A stretch of 64,000 bases of DNA from Corydoras sp. C115 (taxonomy: Eukaryota; Chordata; Actinopteri; Siluriformes; Callichthyidae): assembly GCA_019802505.1 (NCBI GenBank), contig JAFMOC010000155.1, forward strand, positions 794,501 through 858,500. Reading direction: 5' to 3'. The position numbers and the translations under genes were made by a program. Each line of letters opens with the position of its first letter. Position 1 is the stretch's first letter. Positions 1 through 9,755 of this stretch are shown here, one piece after another. Below the pieces are notes generated by a model. The model saw nothing but the letters and a program-made list of their open reading frames with translations, was not told the DNA's origin and searched no databases.

Positions 1-435
1 TTAAAATAAATGAACAGCGTAGAAAGTAATAAATAAGTAATACATACAGTACCCCAGTAACCACGAGTGAGTATAGTTGGGTTAGTGCATAGAGTAAAGA
101 GGAAGAGGAAGGAAAGGCCATTAAACTTGAAACAGCGATGGTCGGCTACCGAGAGCGCCGGCTGATGTAAAGAGCACCATCGGCGGAAAAGAGGAAGCTA
201 AAGAAAACAAGTCAAAAGGGTGGAGAACTGAACAAAAATAACAATGAGAAGTCGCCATTGAGCTGCAATTCATGTGAACAGTGGCAGTAAAACAGAGTTC
301 GGGATTTTTAAAGAGCGCCTCAAGGAAAGCAACACAGGAAACCTAGAGAACATGCAAATTTGTTTGGAGTGGACCTTCATGCTTTCATAGAAAAGCTCCT
401 CTGGGTGTAAAATAGAAATACACTGCATGTTCAGA
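1..435. other. Unique non-coding DNA
   Basis: No repeat of the window families and no credible coding frame. Confidence 0.6.
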
Positions 436-784
436 GGCGGCACGGTGGCTTAGTGGTTTAGCACGTTCGCCTCTCAGCACTAGGGATTCCCGGTTTGAAT
501 CCCCAACTGGGTGGAGTTTCCATGTTCTCCCCGTGTCTGCGTGGGTTACCTCCGGGTTCTCCAGTTTCCTCCCACAGTCCAAAAACATGGATCAAGTCAA
601 CTGAATTCTCCAAATTGCCCCATATAGAGTGTGTCTGTGTGAGTGTGTGCCCAGTGATGGATTGGCGCCCTGTTCTGGGTGTATCTGCCCTGCACCCGAA
701 ACGTTCTCCCCTGGATGGGCATGGGGAACCCCACCGAGACCCTAATAGAGGATAAAGCAGAAGATAATGGATGAATGAATGAAT
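436..784 (+). mobile_element. SINE-A, full length
   Basis: Describes the family. It begins ggcggcacggtggcttagtg. The tRNA-like head has an A box TGGCTTAGTGG and a B box near GGTTCGAATCC (here ggtttgaatcc). A body of about 250 bp follows, including ttctccccgtgt, cccatatagagtg and aacgttctcccctggatggg. It ends gataaagcggaagataatgg plus ATGG or ATGA repeats. Intact copies are about 340 bp and often flanked by 8-15 bp target-site duplications, so this is a Pol III-transcribed, LINE-mobilised SINE. This copy has the tcgcc head and an ATGA tail. Confidence 0.9.
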
Positions 785-900
785 CATAACATCGACTTAA
801 CTGGATACACAGTAAGAGCGTCGAGTCGGTGGAGAACATGCAAATCTATGTCGAAATAATTTCACTCTCAGATTTCATGTGAAAGCATAACCTCTCGCTG

Positions 901-978
<78 letters not shown>

Positions 979-1610
979 CCAAACAATTGATAAAATCAAA
1001 TAAAAAAGGACTAAATTATATATTTAATTATAAATATATAATTTAGTTATATTATTTAACAAATAAATCCATATAATCAATCAATTAATAAATAAAGTTA
1101 AATTTAAATAAAATTAATTGCCTGTTATATTAGTAAATATAATTACCTTGAGTACAGTTACTCTTCTCTCTCTTTGTTCCATCTTAATTGTCAGGTTGTG
1201 GTTAGTTTTGTGTTTTATGGTCATTCTGCATCGCAGCGTGATTTCTTTTTAGGTATTAAAGTGGATAAAAGTCACGTAATAAAATAATCAAGCGATAAAA
1301 TATTGCATCCAAAGTGGTGCTGTCCTTGTTTACTCTCCTGAAATTCGGACCAAAGCCGTGATTCAGTGATTCATGTTTAATGGAAGGAACCATTTGGGAA
1401 CATTTTCCTGAGACGTGTAATTAGGTTACTAAGAAAAGACTCCGTACAACTGAAATTGGGCTCCGTTTTTAGCGTTCTATGGTTATAAACAAAGTCCAAG
1501 TCTGTCTGAAAAATGTAGAGACGAGATGTAGCGTCTGTGATGAGCCCAGCATCCCAAAATCCACCATGAAATGGCCGGTTTAATGAAGCAGCGATAATAT
1601 TCAACCAACG
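785..1610. other. AT-rich non-coding DNA
   Basis: Contains the TA array at 906-977 and AT-rich single-copy sequence. No gene seen. Confidence 0.6.
906..977. repeat. (TA)n microsatellite
   Basis: About 36 pure TA units. Confidence 0.97.
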
Positions 1611-2156
1611 GCTCCAATGCTCAGAACCCCAATAGTACCACCACAGAGCAGGGGTTATTGGGTGGGTGCATTAGTCCTATCCCAGCAGTGTGACTGAGGT
1701 GTTTAAATGAAACTCCAGCAGCACTGCTGCACTTAAAACCCCCCTCACCACGTCAGTGTCACTGCAGAACTGACAATCAACAATCCACCACCCAAATGAT
1801 ACCTGTTATGTGATGCTGCTGACCAACAGAGAACAGAGAACCAACAGAGGACTAACAACAACACAGAGCACAGATGGGCTACAGTCTGTAATTATAGAAC
1901 CACAATTACAGACTGTAAAATTAAAAAGTCAATCTATATGGTAAGTGGAGGAAATAGACAATGGAGCCAGAAGGGGGCGGGGCCAAACTTTTGACGACAA
2001 AAAAAAGAATGGAACTTTCCAAACTGTTACTTGAAGAACACAGATGGACTACAGTCTGTCATTGTAGAACTACAAACTCTATACATCTATATGGTAAATG
2101 GAGGACATAGATAAGGGAGTGAGAAGGGGGCGTGGCCAAATTTTTGCCTGGCACTG
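1611..2156 (+). mobile_element. DT-1 short DNA transposon, rearranged copy
   Basis: Describes the family. Non-autonomous element of about 490 bp. In the better copies it opens cagtgccagtcaaaagtttgg and closes with the inverse (gcctggcactg, cttttgactgatactg). The interior has tctacaattccactctgtag, accccaatagtaccaccaca and gatggactacagtctgtaat. No transposase is encoded. This copy lacks its left end and contains an extra segment 1996-2046 (gaatggaactttccaaactg). The superfamily is not assigned. Confidence 0.7.
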
Positions 2157-2164
2157 TATACTAT

Positions 2165-2535
2165 GGTCTCTAATGGTCAGAACCCCAATAGTGCCACCAC
2201 AGAGCAGGGATTATTTGGTTGGTGCATTATTCCTATCCCATCACTGTCACACAAATGATACCTGTTCTGTGATGCTCCTGACCAATAGGGAACAGAGAAC
2301 CAACAGAACACAGATGGACTACAGTCTGTAATTGTAAAACCACAATTAAAATATGGTAAGTGGAGGAAATAGACAATGGAGCCAGAAGGGGGCGGGGCCA
2401 AACTTTTGACGACAAAAAAAAAAAGGAATGGAACTTTCCAAACTGGTACGTGAAGAACACAGATGGACTACAGTCTGTAATTGTAGAACTACAAACTCTA
2501 TACATCTATATGGTAAGTGGAGGACATGGATGATG
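2165..2535 (+). mobile_element. DT-1, partial copy in direct tandem
   Basis: Repeats the layout of the preceding copy, including the same odd junction caaacttttgacgac followed by an A run and gaatggaactttccaaactg. The two were therefore duplicated together rather than inserted separately. Confidence 0.7.
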
Positions 2536-2607
2536 AAGCATAAGATTTTAAAGGTTTAAACGTTTGACTGTATTGCCCCCTGGATTAACCCTTATTAATT
2601 ACTGACT

Positions 2608-2666
2608 CATGATGTTCTCTTTTGGAAGAAAGTGTTTGCTAAATGACTAACTGTAAATGTAAATGT
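2608..2666 (+). mobile_element. SINE-B tail fragment
   Basis: Carries only the L2-like 3' end: tttggaagaaagtgtttgct, aaatgac and aaatgtaaatg. Confidence 0.6.
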
Positions 2667-2836
2667 ATTTCTGACTGTGGTGTTATGACAGTGAATTTCC
2701 CGGAAAATACAGAAACTCAGCGGGATGCGGGATGCAATACATGATGTGGAAACTCCCCTAGCTCTTTTGAATTCAAACTTCCTGAGAACAACCTTTAAAC
2801 TTTCCTGATTATAAAAAAAAGAAAACCTTAAACAGC

Positions 2837-3275
2837 GCAATGTATTAAAATCCTATATCTGTCAAACTTATCCATCCATCCATTTTTTCCGCTTTATCTT
2901 AGATTAGGGTCGCGGGGGGGTTTCCCATGCCCATCCAGGGGAGAACGTTTCGTGCGCTGGGCAGATACACCCAGGACAGGGCACCAATCGATTGCTGGGC
3001 ACACACTCACTCACACAGACACACTCTATATGGGGCAATTTGGAGAACTCAATTGACTTGATCCATGTTTTTGGACTGTGGGAGGAAACCGGAGAACCCG
3101 GAGGAAACCCACGCGGACACGGGGAGAACATGGAAACTCCACCCAGATGGGGATTCGAACCGGTAATCCCTAGTGCCGAGAGGAGAACATGCTAAACCAC
3201 TAAGCCACCATGCCGCCCCTGTCAAACTTATAGTTTAGAAAATAAAACGCATAAACATCCCAGAAAGGATGGCAA
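2837..3275. repeat. 79-bp local duplication, copy 1, split by a SINE
   Basis: Segments 2837-2870 and 3231-3275 together equal the 79-bp block at 3644-3722 with one visible difference. The gap holds the SINE-A insertion. Confidence 0.9.
2871..3218 (-). mobile_element. SINE-A, full length
   Basis: Flanked by the 12-bp target-site duplication ctgtcaaactta (2859-2870 and 3219-3230). Confidence 0.93.
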
Positions 3276-3276
3276 C

Positions 3277-3642
3277 ATTCATTCATTCATTCATTCATTC
3301 ATTATCTTCCGCTTTATCCTCTATTAGGGTCGCGGGGGGGGGTTCCCCATGCCCATCCAGGGGAGAACGTTTCGGGCGCTGGGCAGATAGACCCAGGACA
3401 GGGTGCCAATCTACCGCTGGGCACACACTCACTCACACAGACACACTCTATATGGGGCAATTTGGAGAACTCAATTGACTTGATCCATGTTTTTGGACTG
3501 TGGGAGGAAACCGGAGAACCCGGAGGAAACCCACGTGGACACGGGGAGAACATGGAAACTCCACCCAGATGGGGATTCGAACCGGGAACCCCTAGTGCTG
3601 AGAGGCGAACATGCTAAACCACTAAGCCACCGTTGCCGTCCG
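3277..3642 (-). mobile_element. SINE-A, full length
   Basis: ATGA-type tail (cattcattc on this strand). It lies between the two copies of the 79-bp duplication and has no clear target-site duplication of its own. Confidence 0.9.
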
Positions 3643-3643
3643 T

Positions 3644-3722
3644 GCAATGTATTAAAATCCTATATCTGTCAAACTTATAGTTTAGAAAATGAAACGCATA
3701 AACATCCCAGAAAGGATGGCAA
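3644..3722. repeat. 79-bp local duplication, copy 2 (empty site)
   Basis: Uninterrupted version of the block at 2837-3275. It keeps ctgtcaaacttatag without a SINE, so it shows the site before insertion. Confidence 0.9.
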
Positions 3723-3764
3723 GAGGCAGATGGTAATTTTCTTGACCATACCGCATGAATCTAA

Positions 3765-3765
<1 letters not shown>

Positions 3766-3804
<39 letters not shown>
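3766..3804. repeat. (CA)n microsatellite
   Basis: About 19 CA units. Confidence 0.95.
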
Positions 3805-3806
<2 letters not shown>

Positions 3807-3839
3807 ATTTCAGACGAGATGGATAAATCAGACCACATC

Positions 3840-4116
3840 AGGGCCCGTCGTAAAGCCAGCATTAGAACAGCAGGCCCGGTTCTGCTTCTTTAAAGCCCAG
3901 CGTGAGGGAGGAGTCACCCTGACTCATAACAAAGCAATGTGTGAGAGTTAGCGAAAAGCTCCGAGAGCCTGTGTAGTGTTCGGCCAATGAGGGAGCAGAG
4001 AGGGACGTACGACTGGAGGCTTATGGAATCTTACACAGCGGCTCGGCTCAGAGATAAGTTTGGAATCCGCTGGACTGTTATCTGAAAGCCGGGACAGCGT
4101 CGGGAACCGATGAAGG
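3840..4116 (+). promoter_or_regulatory. Possible promoter and non-coding first exon of lrrc15
   Basis: A 270-bp block without repeats lies between a CA array and AT-rich DNA. It has an AP-1 site TGACTCA (3920-3926), a CCAAT box in cggccaatgag near 3985, and GC-rich sequence ending in a candidate donor gatgaag|gtacgg near 4115. Its place 3.5 kb upstream of the coding exon, on the same strand, fits an untranslated first exon. It could instead be an enhancer or mean nothing. This is inference only. Confidence 0.3.
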
Positions 4117-4410
4117 TACGGTCTGTTACTCTGTCATTAAGAAAAGGGAAAATAAAATGGGGATGTTTTAGGTACAAAGTCTTAATGATGAAGTCGAATG
4201 AGGGCAATTTTAGGTTTGAAAGATGCTTTTAAACGTTTATCACTCAGAGTTTAATACAAACTGAAGGGTGTACAGCGTTATGACCAGAATTCTACACTGA
4301 TTTTGTACTGAAACACTTGTGTGAATAAATTAATAGGCATTTATAACGTAGGTCAAATTCCAAATGACTCTATATAACATTCATGAGTTTTATTTTATAT
4401 ATATTTTATT
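4117..4410. other. AT-rich non-coding DNA
   Basis: No recognisable feature. Confidence 0.5.
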
Positions 4411-4412
4411 TT

Positions 4413-4484
<72 letters not shown>
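4411..4484. repeat. (TA)n microsatellite, left flank of a MITE
   Basis: About 37 TA units directly abutting the inverted-repeat element. Confidence 0.95.
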
Positions 4485-4487
<3 letters not shown>

Positions 4488-4879
4488 GGGTGTATTCAAC
4501 TACAGATTTTCGTAGTCGAATCTGATTTGTCAGATTTTCCCTATAGTCGACTGATAGTTGAATCAGTTAAAATTTCACCACAAGATGGCGCTATAAGCAT
4601 AGTTTTTAAAAAATATATTTTTTTATATTTTACTTGTATTTCTAACAAAAGAAAACCTTTTTTTTTGTTTTTCTTTTTTTTTCTAGAAATTAGGATGATT
4701 TTATTTGACAAAAGGCTATATATATAACGAAAACAAAGACATTTCATGTAAAAACTAATGCTTAGCAGCAGCCATGGACACCCCCATGTGGTCAAAATGG
4801 TACATTCGACTATGAGGTTCATAGTCGACTACGGTTCTCCGAATCGAATCGTCGAATCAGCGAATATTGCAGCTCACCC

Positions 4880-4882
<3 letters not shown>
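4485..4882. mobile_element. hAT-like non-autonomous DNA transposon
   Basis: Ends TAGGGGTG (4485) and CACCCCTA (4875-4882) are inverted. Subterminal repeats of agtcgaat/attcgact occur at both sides. It is about 400 bp without a coding frame, and sits inside a (TA)n array that continues on both sides. The sequence style resembles fish hAT MITEs; the superfamily is tentative. Confidence 0.6.

Positions 4883-4961
<79 letters not shown>
4881..4961. repeat. (TA)n microsatellite, right flank of a MITE
   Basis: About 40 TA units. Confidence 0.95.
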
Positions 4962-4967
<6 letters not shown>

Positions 4968-4981
4968 CAAAATAACATAAA

Positions 4982-5319
4982 GGGCGGCACGGTGGTTTAG
5001 TGTTTAGCACGTTCTCCTCTCAGCACTAGGGATTCCCGGTTCGAATCCCAATCTGGGTAGAGTTTCCATGTTCTCCCCGTGTCTGCGTGGGTTTCCTCTG
5101 GGTTCTCCGGTTTCCTTCCACAGTCCAAAAACATGGATCAATTCAATTGAGTTCTACAAATTGCCCCATATAGAGTGTAAGTGTGTGCCCAGCGATGGAC
5201 TGGCGCCTTGTCCTGGGTCTATCTGCCCAGCGCCCGAAACGTTCTCCCCTGGATGGGCATTGGGAACCCCACCGCGACCCTAATAGAGGATAAAGCGGAA
5301 GATAATGGATGGATGAACG
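4982..5319 (+). mobile_element. SINE-A, full length
   Basis: Target-site duplication aacataaa (4974-4981 and 5320-5327). ATGG tail. Confidence 0.92.
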
Positions 5320-5343
5320 AACATAAAGGGAATAACTTGGCCT

Positions 5344-5832
5344 CAGTGCCAGTCAAAAGTTTGGACGCCTCCTTTTTCGCTCCATTTATTGTCCATGTTA
5401 TTATTTTAACTTACTGTAAAGATGGACTTTGTACTTCTACAATTCCACTCTGTAGTCCATCTGTGTGTGTTCTACAGTACATACTGTGTACTCTGTTCTA
5501 ATGCTCAGAACCCCAATAGTACCACCACAGAGCAGGGGTTATTGGGTGGGTGCATTAGTCCTATCCCAGCAGTGTCACTGAGGTGGAGAAATGAAACTCC
5601 AGCAGCACTGCTGCACTAAACCCCCCCCCTCACCACATCAGTGTCACTGCAGAACTGACCATAAACATTCCACCACCCAAATGATACCAGTTCTGTGATG
5701 CTGCTGACCAACAGAGAACCAACAGAACACAGATGGACTACAGTCTGGAATTGTAGAACTACAAACTCCATCCAATGGTAAGTGGAGGACATAGAAGACG
5801 GAGCCAGAAAAAGGTGTGGCCTAACTTTTAAA
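5344..5832 (+). mobile_element. DT-1, nearly complete
   Basis: Opens cagtgccagtcaaaagtttgg and closes ggtgtggcctaacttttaaa. Terminal inverted repeats are imperfect on the right. Confidence 0.75.
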
Positions 5833-6259
5833 AGTAAACAAGCTCAAATTTAGAAAGTGGTTAATGGTTTGTTCGGAAGGCAGATGACAGCAGTGACTCT
5901 GAACAGCCTTTGAACGGAGAGGAAGCCGAGCGTCCACACTGGCCGCTGATTGCTATCGAAAATCAGGAGTACGAGTTCCTGTGGGTTTTTTTTTCCAGGA
6001 GAATGTTTCTGCTGGGAATTTCTGTTTGCGTAAAAAAAATAAAAACAAAATTCCAAACATGTGTTTGAGAAAACGCAGCACAGAATGAGGTCAGGAAGTC
6101 GAGGGGGTGGTGTGAGGGGCCAGGCAAATTCTTCAACAGCAAACGCACCTAACTTTAACACTGAAGCACCGTCGGGGTGGGAAAGTTGGGGGCGTGCAGT
6201 CGACCAAACTGCAGGTCATGCGGTTTGGTTAAATAAACCCGTGATATATCCGACTTATA
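5833..6259. other. Unique non-coding DNA
   Basis: No feature recognised. Confidence 0.5.
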
Positions 6260-6610
6260 GGGCGGCACGGTGGTTTTGTGGTTAGCACGTTCTCCTCTCA
6301 GCGCTGGGGATTCCCGGTTCAAATCCCAATCTGGGTGGAGTTTCCATGTTCTCCCCGTGTCCGTGTGGGTTTCCTCCGGGTTCTCCGGTGTCCTCCCACC
6401 ATCCAAAAATATGGATCAAGGTCAATTGAATGCTCCAAATTGCCCCATATAGAGTGTGTCTGTGTGTGTGAGTGTGTGTGCACAGTGATAGATTGGCGTC
6501 CTGTCCTGGGTGTATCTGCCCAGCGCCCGAAACGTTCTCCCCTGGATGGACATGGGGAACCCCCCCGCGACCCTAAAATAGGATAAAGCGTAAGATAATG
6601 GATGGATGGG
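6260..6610 (+). mobile_element. SINE-A, full length
   Basis: Complete head and ATGG tail; no clear target-site duplication. Confidence 0.9.
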
Positions 6611-6779
6611 GATGGATGTGGTCCGCTGGTGCAGTTCTTTTCTGCAACACTGTATGTTTTCAAAACGTTATCTAGAATACAAAACACATTCCAGGTGCGG
6701 CAACAATTACGGGAACCAGACCCGAGAACCACTTCGTGATTATTCCCAAATATGTTCTGAACAGTTTGTACAGTAAGGT

Positions 6780-7322
6780 TTTTGTTCACGTACCAGTTTG
6801 GAAAATTCCATTCCTTTTTCAGTCGTCAAAAGTTTGGCCACGACCCCTTCTGGCTCCATTGTCTATGTCCTCCACTTACCATATAGATGGAGTTTGTGGT
6901 TTTATAATTACAGACTGTAGTCAATCTGTGTTCTGTTGGTTCTCTGTTCTCTGTTGGTCAGGAGCATCACAGAACAGGTATCATTTGGGTGGTGGATTGT
7001 TTATGGTCAGTTCTGCAGTGACGCTGATGTGGTGAGGGGGGGTTTAGTGCAGCAGTGCTGCTGGAGTTTCATTTAAACACCTCAGTCACACTGCTGGGAT
7101 AGGACTAATGCCACCCAATAACCCCTGCTCTGTGGTGGTACTATTGGGGTTCTGAGCATTATAACAGAGTACACAGTATGTACTGTAGAACACAAACAGA
7201 TGGACTACAGAGTGGAATTGTAGAACTACAAAGTCCATCTTCATAGGAAGTGGAACTGAGAATGTGGACAAGAAGTGGAGTAAAAAAGAAGGCGTGGTCA
7301 GACTTTTGACTGATACTGTAGT
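6780..7322 (-). mobile_element. DT-1, nearly complete
   Basis: The inside is inverted relative to the 5.3-kb copy. It ends cttttgactgatactg near 7320. The left part carries the inverse of the gaatggaactttccaaactg block seen at 2.0 and 2.4 kb, so that block belongs to a longer DT-1 form. Confidence 0.72.
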
Positions 7323-7579
7323 GTACCACAGTCCAACAAAGCACCTACTTTTTGAAACCAACAAAAGACAGGAATACTTTCGTTCCGTGGTTCGTGTAGC
7401 CGTGTGTTTATTAGTTTGTTTTCGCAACGAACAAATCAACATGCGGCGTCCGCTGTTGGATGCTTAGTCAGCGATCAGTTGTAGTCAACGCACCCTAGAA
7501 CGAATCTAGCACCCATCTTTTGTATATTGGACGTGAAATGTGTATTTGATTAACTCTGCGGGTAAACGTAATCGAGAAG
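7323..7579. other. Upstream region of the lrrc15 coding exon
   Basis: Unique, moderately AT-rich, probably intronic. Confidence 0.5.
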
Positions 7580-7614
7580 CTCACGACGTCACGCTGTTTC
7601 TTTTTTTTTCTTAG
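7580..7614 (+). other. lrrc15: Splice acceptor of the lrrc15 coding exon
   Basis: A pyrimidine-rich run (ctgtttctttttttttc) ends in ttag at 7611-7614, and the ATG follows at 7618. This suggests the whole coding region sits in one internal or last exon preceded by an untranslated exon. Splicing is inferred; no transcript was seen. Confidence 0.6.
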
Positions 7615-7617
7615 GAC

Positions 7618-9351
7618 ATGGATCTGGGACCAGTCATAATGATCTGCCTCATTGCGGTTAACGGCGTGGCGTGGGGCTGCCCTCCGTACTGCCAGTGCAT
7701 CAACAACAACAGAATTATATGCAGTGGCAGCCAAATGACCGAATTTCCGTCTCCCGTTCCGGAAAACACGGAAAACTTCATTATTTCCAACAGCAACATT
7801 TCGTCACTGAAGCCAGCCGACTTCCAAACCTTCTCCGAGTCTCTCACCACGTTCGGCCTCAGAGGTTCCCCACTCCGCGAGGTGCAACAGCACACGTTCG
7901 ACAAGGCGCACAATCTAGAGACACTAGCCATCACCGGAACCGAGCTGGTCTCCCTGCCGGACGACCTGTTCGTGTCCCACCAGTTACTCACGTCCCTGAT
8001 ACTGAGCAACAACAGGCTGAGTAAGCTGCCTATGCTGGGTCCACTTTCAGCACTTAGGATTCTGGATCTGAGCAAAAACAACCTGATGTCCATTCGGGTC
8101 AAGGCCTTTCAGGGTCTCCTTCACTTGGAGAGGCTTGTGTTGCAGAAGAACAGCATAGAAAGACTGAGCAGTGGAACGTTTTACGGTCTGGAGAGTCTCA
8201 GGTATTTATCCCTCCAACAAAATAGGCTGAGTGTGATCTCAGCTGATGCTTTTGTGGATCTTCTGGATCTGGAGAGCCTCCATCTGCAGTTCAACCAGCT
8301 TACGCAGTTACCAAGAGACCTTTTTAAGAACCAGCAGAAGCTCCAGAAGCTCTATCTCTCGAATAACCAGCTTTCCGTCCTTGCTCAAGGCATCTTCATG
8401 AATCTTCCCAAACTGCAGCAACTCACACTTCACGAAAACCAGCTGCAGACGCTGTCTCCAAACACCTTCGGTCCGATGCCGATCCAGGAGCTGTGGCTGT
8501 ACGACAACATGCTGAGCCGAGTCGAGCGTGACGTGTTTGGGAATTTGACTCACGTGCGACTCCTGGTGCTCAGTCGGAACCGCATCTCCCACGTGTCCCC
8601 CGGAGCGTTCGCCGGCTTGGACGAGCTGCAGGAGATCTCGCTGCACACCAACCGTCTGGTGGAGCTCCAGGAAGGGGTTTTCCAAGGTCTCCCCAAACTG
8701 GTGAACGTCTCACTGGAAAACAACCAGCTCCGGAACCTTCCGGCCAAGCTGCTCGATGGAACCCCCGCCTTATTTGAGGTGGAACTCCAAAACAACTCTC
8801 TGTCCAGTTTACCGCAGCAGGTTCTCCACTCGCTGGCCAACACGTCCCACGTGGTGCTTCACGAAAACCCATGGAAATGTGACCAGGACATCCTTCCACT
8901 GCGAGACTGGCTGAGGAAACATCCAGGAAAGGTGAAGAACGTCTTGTCCCTCATGTGCTTCCTTCCCTCTCATCTGAGGAACATTAGTGTAATTACTGTT
9001 AACGCAAGAATGATTCTTCAAACATCCACCGAGAACACGAATACTGAAGAAACGCATGCGACTCCTCCATCCAGAAGCAGCACCACCTTACAGACCATGT
9101 TTGTCCCCGATGGTAGAACCGTCTCGACAGCAGTCTCGACAAGAGTCTCGACAGCAGTCGCGACAGCCGCGGAGCCCACAGTAAACGACGCCGCCGTTGA
9201 TCTGCAGGACATATCCGTTGTCCTTCTTTGCGTAACGGCCGTTGCCCTCGTTTTATTGGCTTCCAGCATTTTCTGCTGGCGGATGAGGAAACGGGACAGC
9301 AGAACTTTACACCACGGAACGAATGCATACACTAAAGAAACTGCAACTTAA
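7618..9351 (+). CDS. lrrc15: Leucine-rich repeat-containing protein 15-like, type I membrane protein
   Basis: An intact 577-residue open frame. Residues 1-20 form a signal peptide (MDLGPVIMICLIAVNGVAWG). A cysteine N-cap follows (C21, C25, C27, C35), then about 14-15 leucine-rich repeats from about residue 50 to 414. The C-terminal cap starts at NPWKCD (417-422) and has only C421 and C447. A Ser/Thr-rich stalk spans about 463-530, a membrane helix about 533-553, and a short basic tail (RMRKR) follows. Length, the FGPMP...ELWLYDN repeat, the ILPLRDWL cap and the two-cysteine cap match LRRC15 (human 581 residues). CPN2 and GP5, its relatives in the same human cluster, have a CDC cap and different C-termini. 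In mammals LRRC15 is a cell-surface protein of stroma, induced by TGF-beta, with roles in adhesion and matrix. The start is the first ATG, 3 bases after a strong acceptor (pyrimidine tract plus ttag at 7611-7614), so the upstream exon(s) are probably non-coding. Codons 9121-9168 are four 12-bp repeats in the stalk. The call is firm for family and good for orthology. Confidence 0.9.
   Translation: MDLGPVIMICLIAVNGVAWGCPPYCQCINNNRIICSGSQMTEFPSPVPENTENFIISNSNISSLKPADFQTFSESLTTFGLRGSPLREVQQHTFDKAHNLETLAITGTELVSLPDDLFVSHQLLTSLILSNNRLSKLPMLGPLSALRILDLSKNNLMSIRVKAFQGLLHLERLVLQKNSIERLSSGTFYGLESLRYLSLQQNRLSVISADAFVDLLDLESLHLQFNQLTQLPRDLFKNQQKLQKLYLSNNQLSVLAQGIFMNLPKLQQLTLHENQLQTLSPNTFGPMPIQELWLYDNMLSRVERDVFGNLTHVRLLVLSRNRISHVSPGAFAGLDELQEISLHTNRLVELQEGVFQGLPKLVNVSLENNQLRNLPAKLLDGTPALFEVELQNNSLSSLPQQVLHSLANTSHVVLHENPWKCDQDILPLRDWLRKHPGKVKNVLSLMCFLPSHLRNISVITVNARMILQTSTENTNTEETHATPPSRSSTTLQTMFVPDGRTVSTAVSTRVSTAVATAAEPTVNDAAVDLQDISVVLLCVTAVALVLLASSIFCWRMRKRDSRTLHHGTNAYTKETAT
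9121..9168 (+). repeat. lrrc15: Coding 12-bp minisatellite in lrrc15
   Basis: Four units of gtctcgacagca-type sequence encode the Val-Ser-Thr-Ala/Arg repeats of the extracellular stalk. Confidence 0.9.
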
Positions 9352-9401
9352 TAATGCAGGTTCTTCATAATGACCTAATAATTAGTATGTAGTCCGGTGG
9401 T
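9352..9401 (+). other. lrrc15: Start of the lrrc15 3' UTR
   Basis: About 50 bp follow the stop codon before a SINE-A copy begins. No AATAAA lies in this stretch. The first plausible signals are ATTAAA-type hexamers near 9815, so the mature 3' UTR may include the whole SINE at 9402-9750. Confidence 0.4.
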
Positions 9402-9750
9402 GGGTGGCACGGTGGCTTAATGGTTTAGCATGTTCTCCTATCAGCGCTAGGGATTCCCGGTTCGAATCCCAATCTGGGTGGAGTTTCCATGTTCTCCCAA
9501 TGTCCACGTGGGTTTCCTCCGGGTTCTCCGGTTTCCTCCAACACTCCAAAAAACATGGATCAAGGTCAATTGAATGGTCCAAATTGCCCCATGTAGAGTG
9601 TGTCTGCGTGAGTGAGTGTGCACCCAGCGATAGATTGGCGTCCTGTCCTGGGTGTATTTGCCCAACGCCTGAAACGTTCTCCCCTGGATGGGCATGGGGA
9701 ACCCCCCCCGCGACCCCCCCACCTACCCATCCTGCAACCCTAGTAGAGGA
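9402..9750 (+). mobile_element. SINE-A, 3' end degraded
   Basis: Full head. The tail stops at gaggata. C-rich expansion near 9705-9722. Confidence 0.88.
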
Positions 9751-9755
9751 TAGTC

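Noticed and set aside
7618..9351. Assignment to CPN2 or GP5
   Set aside because: Both have a CDC-type four-cysteine C-cap; CPN2 is secreted and GP5 has a different C-terminus. The two-cysteine cap, stalk and tail fit LRRC15.
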